From the NCBI GenBank assembly GCA_903848885.1, contig CAINHL010000053.1, positions 1 through 33,990 of the forward strand: a stretch of 33,990 nt of DNA. The letters are read 5' to 3'. Shown one piece after another: positions 6,912 to 15,189 of this stretch. How positions within the stretch are numbered: the first letter of the stretch is position 1; each line of letters opens with the position of its first letter. The position numbers and the translations under genes are program-made. This DNA comes from an uncultured Actinomycetes bacterium (GTDB lineage: Bacteria > Actinomycetota > Acidimicrobiia > Acidimicrobiales > RAAP-2). The notes under the pieces were generated by a model. It was not told the DNA's origin. It was given only the letters and a program-made list of their open reading frames with translations, and ran no database searches.

Positions 6912-6917
6912 AGTTTA
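6912..6917 (-). promoter_or_regulatory. -10 element, probable leaderless promoter of the DUF1801 gene
   Basis: TAAACT on the minus strand, six bases, then GTG at 6905. No Shine-Dalgarno sequence is visible. Confidence 0.5.
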
Positions 6918-7021
6918 CCTAGCGCTGCAGCTACGCCAGAAATAGAGATGCACGAGGTGACTAGGAGCTTCGGTCCACTCGTCTCTGGCGAATTGTCCTG
7001 ACCCCCTTCAAGAGGCCCTTT

Positions 7022-7097
7022 TGGTGGAGGTAAGGAGATTCGAACTCCTGACCCCTTGCATGCCATGCAAGTGCTCTACCAGCTGAGCTATACCCCC
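7022..7097 (-). tRNA. tRNA-Ala (anticodon GGC), CCA encoded
   Basis: On the minus strand the acceptor stem GGGGGTA pairs with TACCTCC (one G-U pair). The D arm is GCTCAGCTGGTAGAGC. The anticodon stem-loop is CTTGC-ATGGCAT-GCAAG, with T33 and anticodon GGC. The T arm AGGAG-TTCGAAT-CTCCT is standard. The discriminator is A and the CCA end is encoded (7022-7024). The body is 73 nt plus CCA. All helices close, so it should be functional, reading GCC/GCU alanine codons. Confidence 0.95.
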
Positions 7098-7111
7098 GTG
7101 GAAGACCAATC

Positions 7112-7117
7112 CTAGCA
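7112..7117 (-). promoter_or_regulatory. Candidate -10 element of the tRNA-Ala gene
   Basis: TAGGAT on the minus strand lies 14 bases before the mature 5' end at 7097, which would give a very short 5' leader for RNase P to remove. No clear -35 hexamer. Confidence 0.35.
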
Positions 7118-7149
7118 GGTAGTCGGACTCGTAAAAAGTGATGAAACGT

Positions 7150-7458
7150 CTACCACGCAAGCGTGGTGTAGGTATCCACGCTGGTCATTGCCCAGCCATC
7201 GTGGTCTCCAAGTTCCGCCAGAATTTTTGCTGATTCAGAGTCGTTCGTCACCGCTTCGAACCACGTGGCGTGCTGTGCGGCGGTATCGAAGGTGGCGGTG
7301 AAGACGATCTGCCCTTCATTGGCACCCGACCCCACGCGGTAACCACCAATGACGGCCCCGAGCCGTTCTTCGTGGGCGCGCAACTCGGAACTCCGGGTTA
7401 TGAACTCGGCATCGTGCTCTGGTGCGACGCTCCAGGTGTAGGCGGCAATGAAGGGCAT
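7150..7458 (-). CDS. Small uncharacterised protein, possibly ferredoxin-fold (dimeric alpha/beta barrel-like)
   Basis: 102 residues, no signal peptide or membrane segment. The pattern MPFIAAYTWSVAPEHDAEFITRSSELRAHEER (strand then helix), GQIVFTATFDTAAQHATWFEAV (strand then helix) and a final GWAMTSVDTYTTLAW strand resembles ABM- or NIPSNAP-like dimeric alpha/beta barrel proteins. Those are often small monooxygenases or ligand-binding proteins, but no catalytic residue set can be named. The ATG is preceded by AAAGGAAA, a good Shine-Dalgarno sequence, and TAAGTT at 7491-7496 is a possible -10 element giving a short leader. It diverges from leuS. Confidence 0.6.
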   Translation of the reverse strand: MPFIAAYTWSVAPEHDAEFITRSSELRAHEERLGAVIGGYRVGSGANEGQIVFTATFDTAAQHATWFEAVTNDSESAKILAELGDHDGWAMTSVDTYTTLAW

Positions 7459-7513
7459 AAATTTCCTTTCGGGGAAATGCTTGAAGTCCCAACTTAGCGA
7501 GGTGGGGGAACTT

Positions 7514-7539
7514 CTCCTGACTCATGAAGTCAGCAGGAG
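7514..7539. promoter_or_regulatory. Inverted repeat between divergent promoters (upstream of leuS)
   Basis: CTCCTGACT (7514-7522) is mirrored by AGTCAGCAGGAG (7528-7539), one base bulged, around CATGA. It lies upstream of the leuS -10 element and near the expected -35 region of the divergent small gene, a typical place for an operator. It is not followed by a T run in either direction. Confidence 0.35.
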
Positions 7540-7547
7540 TAAATCCC

Positions 7548-7553
7548 TAGAAT
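7548..7553 (+). promoter_or_regulatory. -10 element, probable leaderless promoter of leuS
   Basis: TAGAAT, six bases, then ATG 7560. No Shine-Dalgarno sequence precedes the start, so neither an untranslated leader nor a T-box can be present with this promoter. Confidence 0.55.
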
Positions 7554-7559
7554 GAGAAG

Positions 7560-10022
7560 ATGGCCCGTCCCTTTGATGTCGTTGCGATCGAGCAAAAGTG
7601 GCAAGAACACTGGCGGAACTCGGGCGTCTATGAAGTTGACAATGATGACCCGCGGGAACGTTTCTACGCCCTGTGCATGTACCCCTACCCCTCGGGATCG
7701 GCCCATCAAGGCCACGTCCGTAATTACACCTTCGGTGACTTGGTCGTCCGCTATCAAACCATGCTCGGCAAGGCCGTCCTTTCCCCTTTCGGCTTTGATT
7801 CCTTTGGACTCCCGGCGGAAAATGCGGCCATTAAGGACGGCAGCCACCCCCGCGTTTTTACCGACTCGCGGATTGAACTTTTGCGTTCCAGCGTGGTCAA
7901 ACTAGGAGCGGTACACGACTGGCGTCGTGAGGTTCGTAGTCACGATCCGAATTACATGAAGTACGCGCAGATGATTTTTTTGAAGTTCTACGAAGCGGGA
8001 CTGGCCTACCGTGCCGAAGCTCCCGTGAACTGGTGCCCCGGATGCGCCACCGTCTTGGCCAACGAACAGGTCAACGCCGACGGCACCTGTGATCGCTCCG
8101 GCGACTTGGTGGAACGGAAAAACTTAGAGCAGTGGTTCTTGCGCATTACCGATTACGCCGACGAATTGCTGAATGACGTCGACGACTTGGAGTGGCCCGA
8201 GCGAGTCAAGACTATGCAGCGCAACTGGATTGGCCGAAGTGAGGGTGTGGAATTTGAATTACCCGTCGTGGGGATGGACGACGTCGCCCTGCGAGTTTTT
8301 ACCACCCGACCCGACACGGGATTCGGCGTGACCTACGCCGTAGTCGCCCCCGAGCACCCACTCTTAGATGCACTGACGACCCCCGAGCAAAGAGCGACGG
8401 TCAGCGATCTCATCGAGCGCACGCGCAACGCCAGTGACCTCGAGCGCACGGCTTCCTCGGATGCGGGGGTGGGTTTGGAAAAGCGCGGCGCCTTCACGGG
8501 CTCCTACGTGACCAATCCCTTCACCAACTCTCCCGTGCCCGTCTACGTGGCCGATTACGTGCTGGGTACCTACGGCACCGGCGCCATCATGGCTGTACCG
8601 GCCGAAGACGAGCGTGACTTTGCCTTTGCGCAGGTCTACGGCTTACCGGTGGTGCGCACCGTGGCGCCGCCCGAAGATTTCGACGGCGGCGCTTACAACG
8701 GCGACGGTCCGCACATCAACTCGGGTTTCTTGGACGGTCTCGACACTCCGGCGGCCAAGAAGGCGGCCACGGAGTTTCTGTCCACTCACGCCAATGGTCA
8801 CGCCAAGGTGAACTTCCGTCTGCGGGACTGGTTGGTCTCGCGCCAGCGCTTCTGGGGTTGTCCCATTCCGATCGTGCACTGTGATTCCTGTGGTCTGGTA
8901 CCGGTTCCCTTGGAGCAGTTGCCAGTGGTCGCTCCCGACGACGTGGTCATGAATAAGTCGGGACAGTCTCCCTTGGCAACGCACGACGGCTTCCGTCAGA
9001 CCACCTGCCCTCGCTGCGCTGGTGCGGCGCGGCGTGAAGCGGACACCATGGACACCTTTACCGATTCCTCGTGGTACTTCCTGCGTTTTGCGGACCCATT
9101 CACCGACGGCGTCCCCTTCAATCCCGAAGCGGCTGCCCGTTGGATGCCGGTAGATCAATACATCGGCGGCATCGAACACGCAATTCTCCATTTGCTCTAC
9201 GCCCGTTTTTACATGAAAGCCCTTGTCGACGTGGGACTGGCCCCCGGACTTCCTCGTGAACCCTTTAAGCGGCTCTTCACCCAAGGGATGATCCGGATGG
9301 ATGGCTCCAAGATGAGTAAGTCCAAGGGCAACTTGGTCGCTCCCGAGAAGTATTACGAGACCGTGGGGGCCGACGGGCTGCGCCTGTTTCATCTCTTCGT
9401 CGGACCGCCTACTGACGATGTTGATTGGACCAGCCAAACCGAAGAAGTAATTGAAGGCTGTGCGCGCTTCTTGGACCGTTTTTACCGACTTGCTCAAGGC
9501 TTTGACGTGAAGTGGCGTGAAATCGAAAATGACAGTGACCTCGCCGTGCGCCGTGCCGTGCACAAGACCATCGTGCGGGTCACCGATGGTTTGGACAAGT
9601 GGTCCTACAACACCTCGGTGGCGGCCTTGATGGAATTGCTCAACACGGTCTCAAAGTGGGCTCGTGAAGGCGAAGGGGCGTATCGTCCCGTTTTCGACGA
9701 AGCCATCGACACCATGCTCTTGCTCCTGGCACCCATGGCGCCGCACCTAAGCGCCGAACTCTTCGACGAGCGTCGCTCCGCTGACGTGCACCGGCAAACA
9801 TGGCCGGTGGCCGATCCCGAGCTCTTGGTTGACGACTTGGTGACCATGGTGATTCAGGTGAACGGCAAGGTGCGTTCGCGTCTCGAGGTACCACCCCAGA
9901 TTTCCGACGAGGAAGCTTCGACTTTAGCGATGGCTGATCCGACGATTCAGGCCTTCCTCGAGGGTGCTACCCCTTCGCGCATCGTGGCGCGAGCGCCACG
10001 AATGGTCAACATCGTTTCGTGA
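7560..10022 (+). CDS. leuS: Leucyl-tRNA synthetase
   Basis: 820 residues, the normal size of bacterial LeuRS. It charges tRNA-Leu with leucine using ATP. The class I HIGH motif appears as HQGH (49-52, after MYPYPSGSA), and KMSKS is exact at 584-588. A zinc-type CPGC pair occurs in NWCPGCATVLANEQV. The CP1 editing domain carries TTRPDTGFGVTYAVVAPEHPL and TGAIMAVPAEDERDFAFA. The C-terminus has VNGKVRSRLEV, the usual tRNA-binding end. The start is fixed by a leaderless promoter geometry. The stop overlaps the GTG of the next gene by 4 bases (GTGA). Confidence 0.98.
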   Translation: MARPFDVVAIEQKWQEHWRNSGVYEVDNDDPRERFYALCMYPYPSGSAHQGHVRNYTFGDLVVRYQTMLGKAVLSPFGFDSFGLPAENAAIKDGSHPRVFTDSRIELLRSSVVKLGAVHDWRREVRSHDPNYMKYAQMIFLKFYEAGLAYRAEAPVNWCPGCATVLANEQVNADGTCDRSGDLVERKNLEQWFLRITDYADELLNDVDDLEWPERVKTMQRNWIGRSEGVEFELPVVGMDDVALRVFTTRPDTGFGVTYAVVAPEHPLLDALTTPEQRATVSDLIERTRNASDLERTASSDAGVGLEKRGAFTGSYVTNPFTNSPVPVYVADYVLGTYGTGAIMAVPAEDERDFAFAQVYGLPVVRTVAPPEDFDGGAYNGDGPHINSGFLDGLDTPAAKKAATEFLSTHANGHAKVNFRLRDWLVSRQRFWGCPIPIVHCDSCGLVPVPLEQLPVVAPDDVVMNKSGQSPLATHDGFRQTTCPRCAGAARREADTMDTFTDSSWYFLRFADPFTDGVPFNPEAAARWMPVDQYIGGIEHAILHLLYARFYMKALVDVGLAPGLPREPFKRLFTQGMIRMDGSKMSKSKGNLVAPEKYYETVGADGLRLFHLFVGPPTDDVDWTSQTEEVIEGCARFLDRFYRLAQGFDVKWREIENDSDLAVRRAVHKTIVRVTDGLDKWSYNTSVAALMELLNTVSKWAREGEGAYRPVFDEAIDTMLLLLAPMAPHLSAELFDERRSADVHRQTWPVADPELLVDDLVTMVIQVNGKVRSRLEVPPQISDEEASTLAMADPTIQAFLEGATPSRIVARAPRMVNIVS

Positions 10023-10606
10023 GCCCGACTCGTCGTAAAAGTAGTTCGGGGGAGGGGGTGAGCGTCATTGCGCCCCGCTTCGATCGACCGGAGGTGGAGG
10101 TACGCGCGTCCGCACGACGAACGAAGACGGGCAACGCCCACTGGTCCGGCACGCGCATCGTGGTTCAGATCCCGGCTCGACTCCGGGGCCGTGAGCGTGA
10201 CGTATTCGTGGACGATCTCGTAGTGCGTCTTTTGTCGCAGCGACCACAAGTCACTGGTACTGACGCCACCTTGGAAGAACGAGCTCGGGCCCTCGCGGAT
10301 GTCTATACCGAGTCCATTTATCCCGCCAGTGTCCGCTGGGTCAGTAATCAACAACAACGTTGGGCCTCGTGTAGTCCCAGCACCCGAGAAATACGCGTTT
10401 CGGCCCGGCTGCGTGCCTGCCCCGAATGGGTTATTGACGCAGTCTTAGTCCACGAGTTGGCGCACTTGCACGAAGCGGATCACTCCAAGGCCTTTTACGA
10501 CATTGCTGATCGCCATCCACGTCAGGCAGAAGCCACCTTGTACTTAGAGGGTTACGCCTTGGGGCTAGGTCTGGTGCAAGAAGATGACGACGTGATCGGC
10601 CACTAG
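10019..10606 (+). CDS. YgjP/DUF45-type zinc metallopeptidase-like protein
   Basis: 195 residues. The C-terminal part WVSNQQQRWASCSPSTREIRVSARLRACPEWVIDAVLVHELAHL is the DUF45/YgjP signature. Zinc ligands HELAH (145-149) and H155 in EADHS match the H-E-L-x-H...H pattern of minimal gluzincin-like metalloproteases. Some members, called SprT-like, have been proposed to act on proteins; the physiological substrate is unknown. The N-terminal 40 residues are basic and probably disordered. GTG 10019 overlaps the leuS stop, suggesting coupling. Its stop TAG shares the palindrome CTAG (10603-10606) with the stop of the convergent PAC2 gene. Confidence 0.8.
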   Translation: MSPTRRKSSSGEGVSVIAPRFDRPEVEVRASARRTKTGNAHWSGTRIVVQIPARLRGRERDVFVDDLVVRLLSQRPQVTGTDATLEERARALADVYTESIYPASVRWVSNQQQRWASCSPSTREIRVSARLRACPEWVIDAVLVHELAHLHEADHSKAFYDIADRHPRQAEATLYLEGYALGLGLVQEDDDVIGH

Positions 10607-11484
10607 GCCTGTTCGCCGCGCAAGAAGCGTTCGAGCTCGGCGGCGAGTTCATCACCGGTTGGTACCACGTCACCGAGAGGAGTTCCTTCGGTCTCGTCGG
10701 CGGCTTGCTCGAGTGAACGCACCATGGTGGCGTGTTCGGGATTATTGGTCACCAACTCGTCGACGCGTCGACGGGCTTCGTCGGCACTGCGACGCAAGGG
10801 CGCGGCGTCAATGGTGAGTCCCGCCACGCTGGCCAAGGCTTCGAGCAGGGCGGCGGCGGCTTGCGGATAGGGCATGGAGGCCACGTAGTGCGGTACGCGG
10901 GCCCAGAGGGTCACCATGTCAATGGCGGCCTCACTAAAGCCCATTTCCAACACGGCAGTCATACCTGCGGGAACTTCCAGTTCTCCGTCGACTGTGCCGG
11001 TCACCGACAAAAGGTGGGCGCTGGTGATGGGTGCGGTGCCGATGACGCGAACCTTGCGCGTGTGAGGCGTGGGCGCCGGAAAGGCGCCGAGTCCTACCAC
11101 CATGCGTACGTTCAGCAAGGCCGCGCATTCGGTGACCACGTCAATAAAGTCACTCCAGTGAAAGTCCGGCTCGGGACCTACCAGTAGCAATAAGTCCGCA
11201 CCGTCGCCATCTTTGGCGTAGCGCAACTGAATTTCTGGCCAGGTAATCTCGGTCGTGATGCCGTCTATGATGCGCACCACCGGGCGACGCGCACGTTGGT
11301 CGATGAAATATTCGGTGTCGAAAGTAGCCAGGATTTCTGAGTTGGTGCTGTCGAGCAAGGTCGACATCGCGGTACTGGCACCGAGCCCAGCATCAATCCA
11401 GCCTTCCAAGGCGACCACCATTACGGGCTCGTTGAGCTCGGGTTCGGCTAGGAACAAAATGCGGTCGTAGGAATCTTCATCCAT
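10603..11484 (-). CDS. PAC2 family protein (proteasome assembly chaperone-like)
   Basis: 293 residues. The features AEPELNEPVMVVALEGWIDAGLGASTAM, LLLLVGPEPDFHWSDFIDVVTECAALLNVRMVVGLGAFPAPTPHTR and ALLEALASVAGLTIDAAPLRRSADEARRRVDELV match actinobacterial PAC2 proteins, related to archaeal and eukaryotic proteasome assembly chaperones. Actinobacteria are among the bacteria that possess a 20S proteasome, but no proteasome or Pup gene lies here, so a direct role is inferred. The upstream kinase-like gene ends with TAATG, where stop and start share one base, so the two are translationally coupled. Confidence 0.85.
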   Translation of the reverse strand: MDEDSYDRILFLAEPELNEPVMVVALEGWIDAGLGASTAMSTLLDSTNSEILATFDTEYFIDQRARRPVVRIIDGITTEITWPEIQLRYAKDGDGADLLLLVGPEPDFHWSDFIDVVTECAALLNVRMVVGLGAFPAPTPHTRKVRVIGTAPITSAHLLSVTGTVDGELEVPAGMTAVLEMGFSEAAIDMVTLWARVPHYVASMPYPQAAAALLEALASVAGLTIDAAPLRRSADEARRRVDELVTNNPEHATMVRSLEQAADETEGTPLGDVVPTGDELAAELERFLRGEQA

Positions 11485-12524
11485 TAGTTCGACTCCAACA
11501 CGCTCTGAGCGGTTTCGGCCAAGAGGGCGATGTGCCGTGGGTACTCGCTCACGCTGCCTTGATCACCCGCGGTAGCTCCCGCGGAGTAGCGCGCGAAGAC
11601 ACCCTGCAAGATGCAGGCCAGCTTCCAATAACCAAAGGCTTGATAGAAATTGACCTGCGACACGTCGAGTGAGCTATGGCGAGAGTAGGCCGCGAGAACT
11701 TCGGCACGCGTGTAAAAGCCCGGGGCTGAAGTGGGAGAAGCACCGAGCAGGGCGGCCGCGGAGTCACCGGCTTCACCCCAGTAGACCATGAGCAAACCGA
11801 GGTCGGCCATGGGGTCGCCCAAGGTACAGATCTCCCAGTCCAAGATGGCGCGCACCTGGCCCGCATCGTCGAGAACGGTGTTGTCGAGGCGGTAGTCACC
11901 GTGTACCACGGCCACTTTTTGCTGAACGGGAACCGAACGTGCCAGTTGGTCACCCACGGCTTCGACCAAACCACCATGATCGACGCCTTCGACTTTCATT
12001 TGTTCGTATTGCCCGCGCCAACGCTTGAGCTGGCGCTCAATGTAGCCCTCGTGGCGGGCGAGGCCGCCGAGACCGACGGCGTCGACATCGACGTCGTGCA
12101 GACGAGCCAGAGTGGCGGCCAGGTTCTCGCCGATACGTCCTCTCGTGGCCACGTCGAAGGCAGTTTCGCTTTGGTGACGATCGCGCAGAATGTGACCGTC
12201 GACGAATTCCATGACGTAGAAGGGTCGATCGTTCACTGTTTCGTCGGTGCATAGACCTAAGGGGGTAGCCACGGGAACGCCGGCGGGGTGGAGCGCCGAG
12301 ATGATGGTGTGCTCACGCACCATGTCGTGAGCGGTAGGCAGAACGTGACTCGTCGGCGGTCGTCGCAGCGCGAACTTCTTGCCCGTGGCGTCGGTGACGC
12401 CGTAAGTCAGATTGGAGCGTCCCCCGGCAATCAAATCAAAGTTCAAGGGAGCGACCGCACCGACGTTGGCCACCATCCACGAGGTGACCGGGGCTTCGTT
12501 AATTCCGATGACGGGGCTACTCAT
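11484..12524 (-). CDS. Aminoglycoside-phosphotransferase-fold kinase, ACAD10/11-like
   Basis: 346 residues with the APH/ChoK fold. The N-terminal lobe has GGRSNLTYGVTDATGKKFALRRPP, with the ATP-site lysine or arginine strand. The hinge is YVMEFVDG, the catalytic loop is VVHGDYRLDNTVLD with the HGDxxxxN triad, and the metal aspartate is in AILDWEICTLGDPMADLG. This set is typical of the actinobacterial FadE36-type kinases related to the N-terminal part of mammalian ACAD10/ACAD11, where the kinase phosphorylates 4-hydroxyacyl-CoA. A similar role in hydroxy-fatty-acid degradation is inferred. It is not an antibiotic-resistance enzyme by context. The ATG at 12524 is leaderless by geometry; the gene is coupled to PAC2. 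Confidence 0.8.
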   Translation of the reverse strand: MSSPVIGINEAPVTSWMVANVGAVAPLNFDLIAGGRSNLTYGVTDATGKKFALRRPPTSHVLPTAHDMVREHTIISALHPAGVPVATPLGLCTDETVNDRPFYVMEFVDGHILRDRHQSETAFDVATRGRIGENLAATLARLHDVDVDAVGLGGLARHEGYIERQLKRWRGQYEQMKVEGVDHGGLVEAVGDQLARSVPVQQKVAVVHGDYRLDNTVLDDAGQVRAILDWEICTLGDPMADLGLLMVYWGEAGDSAAALLGASPTSAPGFYTRAEVLAAYSRHSSLDVSQVNFYQAFGYWKLACILQGVFARYSAGATAGDQGSVSEYPRHIALLAETAQSVLESN

Positions 12525-12531
12525 TGTGGCG

Positions 12532-12537
12532 AGGTTA
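12532..12537 (-). promoter_or_regulatory. -10 element, probable leaderless promoter of the kinase/PAC2 pair
   Basis: TAACCT on the minus strand, seven bases, then ATG 12524. Confidence 0.45.
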
Positions 12538-12578
12538 GTAGGTGCGCGCTACCCCCACCAATACGTGGCCGACCCCAT

Positions 12579-12584
12579 TAGGCT
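12579..12584 (+). promoter_or_regulatory. -10 element deciding the start of the thioredoxin/TPR gene
   Basis: TAGGCT, seven bases, then GTG 12592. The ATG at 12590 is out of frame, and in-frame starts further upstream lie inside the divergent kinase gene. Confidence 0.5.
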
Positions 12585-12591
12585 GGGCAAT

Positions 12592-13296
12592 GTGACCGAC
12601 GTAACCGACGCCACTTTCGCGACCGAGGTAGTCCAAAAGAGCCAGGACGTTGTCGTGGTGGTCGACCTGTGGGCGGAATGGTGCGGACCGTGCAAGACCC
12701 TTGGACCCATCTTGGAAAAAGTCATCAACGAGACGGCTAGCCGCGCCGTTTTGGTCAAAGTTGATATCGAAAACGAGCAGTGTCGTGAAATCGCCGCCGC
12801 CTTTCGCGTGCAGTCAATTCCCGCCGTCTTCGCCCTGTCGGGTGGGAAAATCGTTGATCAGTTCACGGGAGCGCTTCCGGAAAATGAAGTACGGGCCTGG
12901 CTGGAGAAACTCCTACCCGCTGCTTCCGAAACGCCCGTGGACGCCGGGGACGAAGCGTCACTGCGCGAAGCCCTGGCGGTGGACTCCGGCAAAATTGAAA
13001 TCCTTGCGGCCCTGGGAACTCTCTTGGTCGATGAAGGTCGTTTCGACGAAGCCATCGAGCTGCTGGCTCCTGTTGCCACCAAGCTCGAGGCAATTGCTCC
13101 TTTGTCACGAGCCCGATTAGGCCTGCGGGGAATCGTGGTGGACGACAAGGTGGATCTTCTGTTAGACCAACTACTCGACCAGGCACTCGAGATCCCAGAA
13201 TCCAAAGCCACTTTTTTAGAAATTTTGGACGCGCTGGGTAGCAGCGATCCGCGCTACGTGACCTACCGTCGACGACTCGCGACGCGCCTGTACTAG
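12592..13296 (+). CDS. Thioredoxin-domain protein with C-terminal TPR-like region (CnoX/YbbN-like)
   Basis: 234 residues. The N-terminal thioredoxin domain has DLWAEWCGPCKTLGPIL with CGPC at 31-34, VDIENEQCREIAAAFRVQSIPAVFAL with the cis-proline, and G-x-D-F-x-G near its end. The C-terminal half is helical and TPR-like (ILAALGTLLVDEGRFDEAIELLAP, FLEILDALGSSDPRYVTYRRRLATRLY). This is the architecture of CnoX/YbbN chaperedoxins, which protect or fold client proteins. E. coli CnoX has lost the redox pair, whereas this protein keeps both cysteines, so it could act in disulfide exchange too. GTG 12592 is leaderless by geometry. Its stop shares one base with the next start. Confidence 0.8.
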   Translation: MTDVTDATFATEVVQKSQDVVVVVDLWAEWCGPCKTLGPILEKVINETASRAVLVKVDIENEQCREIAAAFRVQSIPAVFALSGGKIVDQFTGALPENEVRAWLEKLLPAASETPVDAGDEASLREALAVDSGKIEILAALGTLLVDEGRFDEAIELLAPVATKLEAIAPLSRARLGLRGIVVDDKVDLLLDQLLDQALEIPESKATFLEILDALGSSDPRYVTYRRRLATRLY

Positions 13297-14159
13297 TGCG
13301 TCGTTTCGTTCCGTCGGGCCCGCTGTCGCTTCGATTGGGCAATCAGGTTTTCGACGTCACCGCGCGCGCTTTGGTGATGGGAATATTGAACCGTACCAAG
13401 GATTCTTTTTTTGCCCCGGCCGCGACCTACGATCTCGACGCTTTTTTTGCACGCGCGGAACAACTCGTCAACGAAGGAGCCGACCTGCTCGATGTTGGGG
13501 GAGTCAAGGCTGGTCCGGGTGAGGAAGTCACCGCAGCGGAAGAGCTGGACCGCGTCGTACCGGTGGTGGCTGAACTCCACCGACGCTTCGACATCCCTAT
13601 CAGCGTCGATACCTGGAGAGCCACGGTGGCGAAAGCCTGCTTTGCCGAAGGCGCAGTGGTGGGTAATGACATCTCTGGCTTTGCCGATCCCGAGTATCTC
13701 GCCGTGGCCGCCGCCGCTGAGGCCACGGTGGTAGCTACGCATATCCGACTGCGACCGCGCGTAGCGGATCCCAGCCCGCACTACGACGACGTCACCCTGG
13801 CCGTGCGCGACTTTTTGATTGAACGTCGAGGGCGTGCCGAAGCAGCGGGTGTCGCTCGCGACCGCATCATCTTGGATGCCGGTTTCGATCTCGGTAAGAC
13901 AGCCGCTCACAGCCTGACCTTGCTGCGTGATTCGGTGGTTCTGGCCGAGTTGGGCTCGCCACTCTTATTGTCGGCTTCCAACAAGACCTTTTTGGGCGTC
14001 ATGTTTGATCTCCCGGTCACTGAACGGCGCGAGGTCTCACTAGCATCGTCGGCCGTGGGCATCATGGGTGGGGGTCGCATCCTGCGCGTCCACGATGTGG
14101 CTGGTACGGTGCGGGTGCGTGACACCCTCGCGACACTCTTAGAGGCGAGCTATGACTGA
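13296..14159 (+). CDS. folP2: FolP2-like dihydropteroate synthase homologue (possibly without DHPS activity)
   Basis: 287 residues with the DHPS TIM-barrel order: VMGILNRTKDSFF, ADLLDVGGVKAGPGEEV, ISVDTWRATVAKA, VVGNDISGF, ILDAGFDLGKT, LLSASNKTFLG and GGGRILRVHDVAGTVRVRD. Compared with canonical FolP, the pterin loop DIGGESTRPG is replaced by DVGGVKAGPG, the GILNxTPDSF strand is altered, and the SRK/R segment is SNK. These replacements match mycobacterial FolP2 (Rv1207), which was reported to lack DHPS activity. So this is probably a paralogue with another pterin-related or unknown substrate. No other folate gene is nearby. It overlaps holA by 8 bases. Confidence 0.75.
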   Translation: MRRFVPSGPLSLRLGNQVFDVTARALVMGILNRTKDSFFAPAATYDLDAFFARAEQLVNEGADLLDVGGVKAGPGEEVTAAEELDRVVPVVAELHRRFDIPISVDTWRATVAKACFAEGAVVGNDISGFADPEYLAVAAAAEATVVATHIRLRPRVADPSPHYDDVTLAVRDFLIERRGRAEAAGVARDRIILDAGFDLGKTAAHSLTLLRDSVVLAELGSPLLLSASNKTFLGVMFDLPVTERREVSLASSAVGIMGGGRILRVHDVAGTVRVRDTLATLLEASYD

Positions 14160-15189
14160 CAGCGTTCACCCAGATGACATCACCGTGGTAATCACCGGTT
14201 CAGACCCGACCATCGTCAGCGACGCCGTGCATACGGCCATTGACATCCTGTTGGGCGATACCGACGCATCCTTAGCCTTGGAGGAATTCGCATTGAAAGG
14301 CTCGGACGTCGACGATGACCAAGAGTCCTCGGTGATCTCGCGTGTGATTGACGCTATTAACACCCCACCTTTTTTGGTCCCGCGGCGAGTGGTTGTTCTC
14401 CGTGATGCGGGCTCGCTCAACAAGGCCGATACTGAAGCGCTCTTACGTTGGCATCAGTCACCCACCCCCGGGGTGGCCTTAGTGGTGGCGGGATCGGGTA
14501 TCCGCACGGATAACCCCCTCGCCAAAGCCGCCTCCAAATTCTTCAACACCACCGTGTCCTCTTTCGGGAAGAACCGTTTGGATTTCGTTGTCGCCAAGTT
14601 CGAAGAAATAGGCGTCAACGCAAACGCGGTGGTGTTAAAAGCGGTCGCGGACCGACTAGGCGAAGACGTTGCCCGGGCAGAATCACTGGCGAGAACACTG
14701 GTGTCGCTCTACGGCAGCTCGCCGCTGAAGTTCGAGCACATTGAGCCCTACTTGGGCGAAGCCGGAGCGGTGACGGACTGGGATCTCACCGACGCCATCG
14801 ACGCGGGCCGGGTGACGCCAGCCATTACCGCCGCACGCCGCATGTTAGACAGCCGAGAAAAAGTGGGTGTCCAATTGGTAGGTCTTTTGCAGCGCCACTA
14901 TCTCAAGATGATCAAACTCTCGGAGTCCACCGCCTCGACGAAGGAAGAAGCCGCACTCATTGTGGGCGGCAGCCCCTTCCCGGCAGGCAAAGCCCTCGCG
15001 ATGGCCCGTGCGCTCGGGCGTGACGGATTAACGCGTGCGATCGATCTGGTGGCGGCGGCGGACTACGACCTCAAGGGTGGCGTGAGTTATGGCGGAAAAA
15101 ACGAGGACGATATCGATCAAACGGATTTAACGGTGGTGGAAATTCTGGTGGCTCGGCTCACCAAGATGAGCGAGTCGGCGCGACGTTAG
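14152..15189 (+). CDS. holA: DNA polymerase III delta subunit (clamp-loader)
   Basis: 345 residues, the usual length. The order [123 protein letters not shown] and [19 protein letters not shown] corresponds to the AAA+-like HolA fold with its helical C-terminal collar domain. The protein opens the sliding clamp DnaN during replication. No intact Walker A is seen, as is normal for delta. In actinobacteria holA is commonly next to rpsT, as here: their convergent stops overlap by 4 bases. Confidence 0.85.
   Translation: MTDSVHPDDITVVITGSDPTIVSDAVHTAIDILLGDTDASLALEEFALKGSDVDDDQESSVISRVIDAINTPPFLVPRRVVVLRDAGSLNKADTEALLRWHQSPTPGVALVVAGSGIRTDNPLAKAASKFFNTTVSSFGKNRLDFVVAKFEEIGVNANAVVLKAVADRLGEDVARAESLARTLVSLYGSSPLKFEHIEPYLGEAGAVTDWDLTDAIDAGRVTPAITAARRMLDSREKVGVQLVGLLQRHYLKMIKLSESTASTKEEAALIVGGSPFPAGKALAMARALGRDGLTRAIDLVAAADYDLKGGVSYGGKNEDDIDQTDLTVVEILVARLTKMSESARR

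Noticed and set aside
6906-7021. Possible terminator or second tRNA downstream of tRNA-Ala
   Set aside because: Only a weak stem with G-T pairs near 7000-7015 and no T run; no second cloverleaf.
8643-9563. Long minus-strand open frame (306 codons) opposite leuS
   Set aside because: Antisense to highly conserved LeuRS sequence including KMSKS, with no recognisable domain; it is a codon-bias shadow.
11484-12524. Aminoglycoside resistance gene
   Set aside because: The APH fold is shared, but the motifs and context match acyl-CoA-linked ACAD10/11-like kinases.
12412-12591. Upstream extension of the thioredoxin/TPR gene
   Set aside because: It would lie inside the divergent kinase gene; a -10 element supports GTG 12592.
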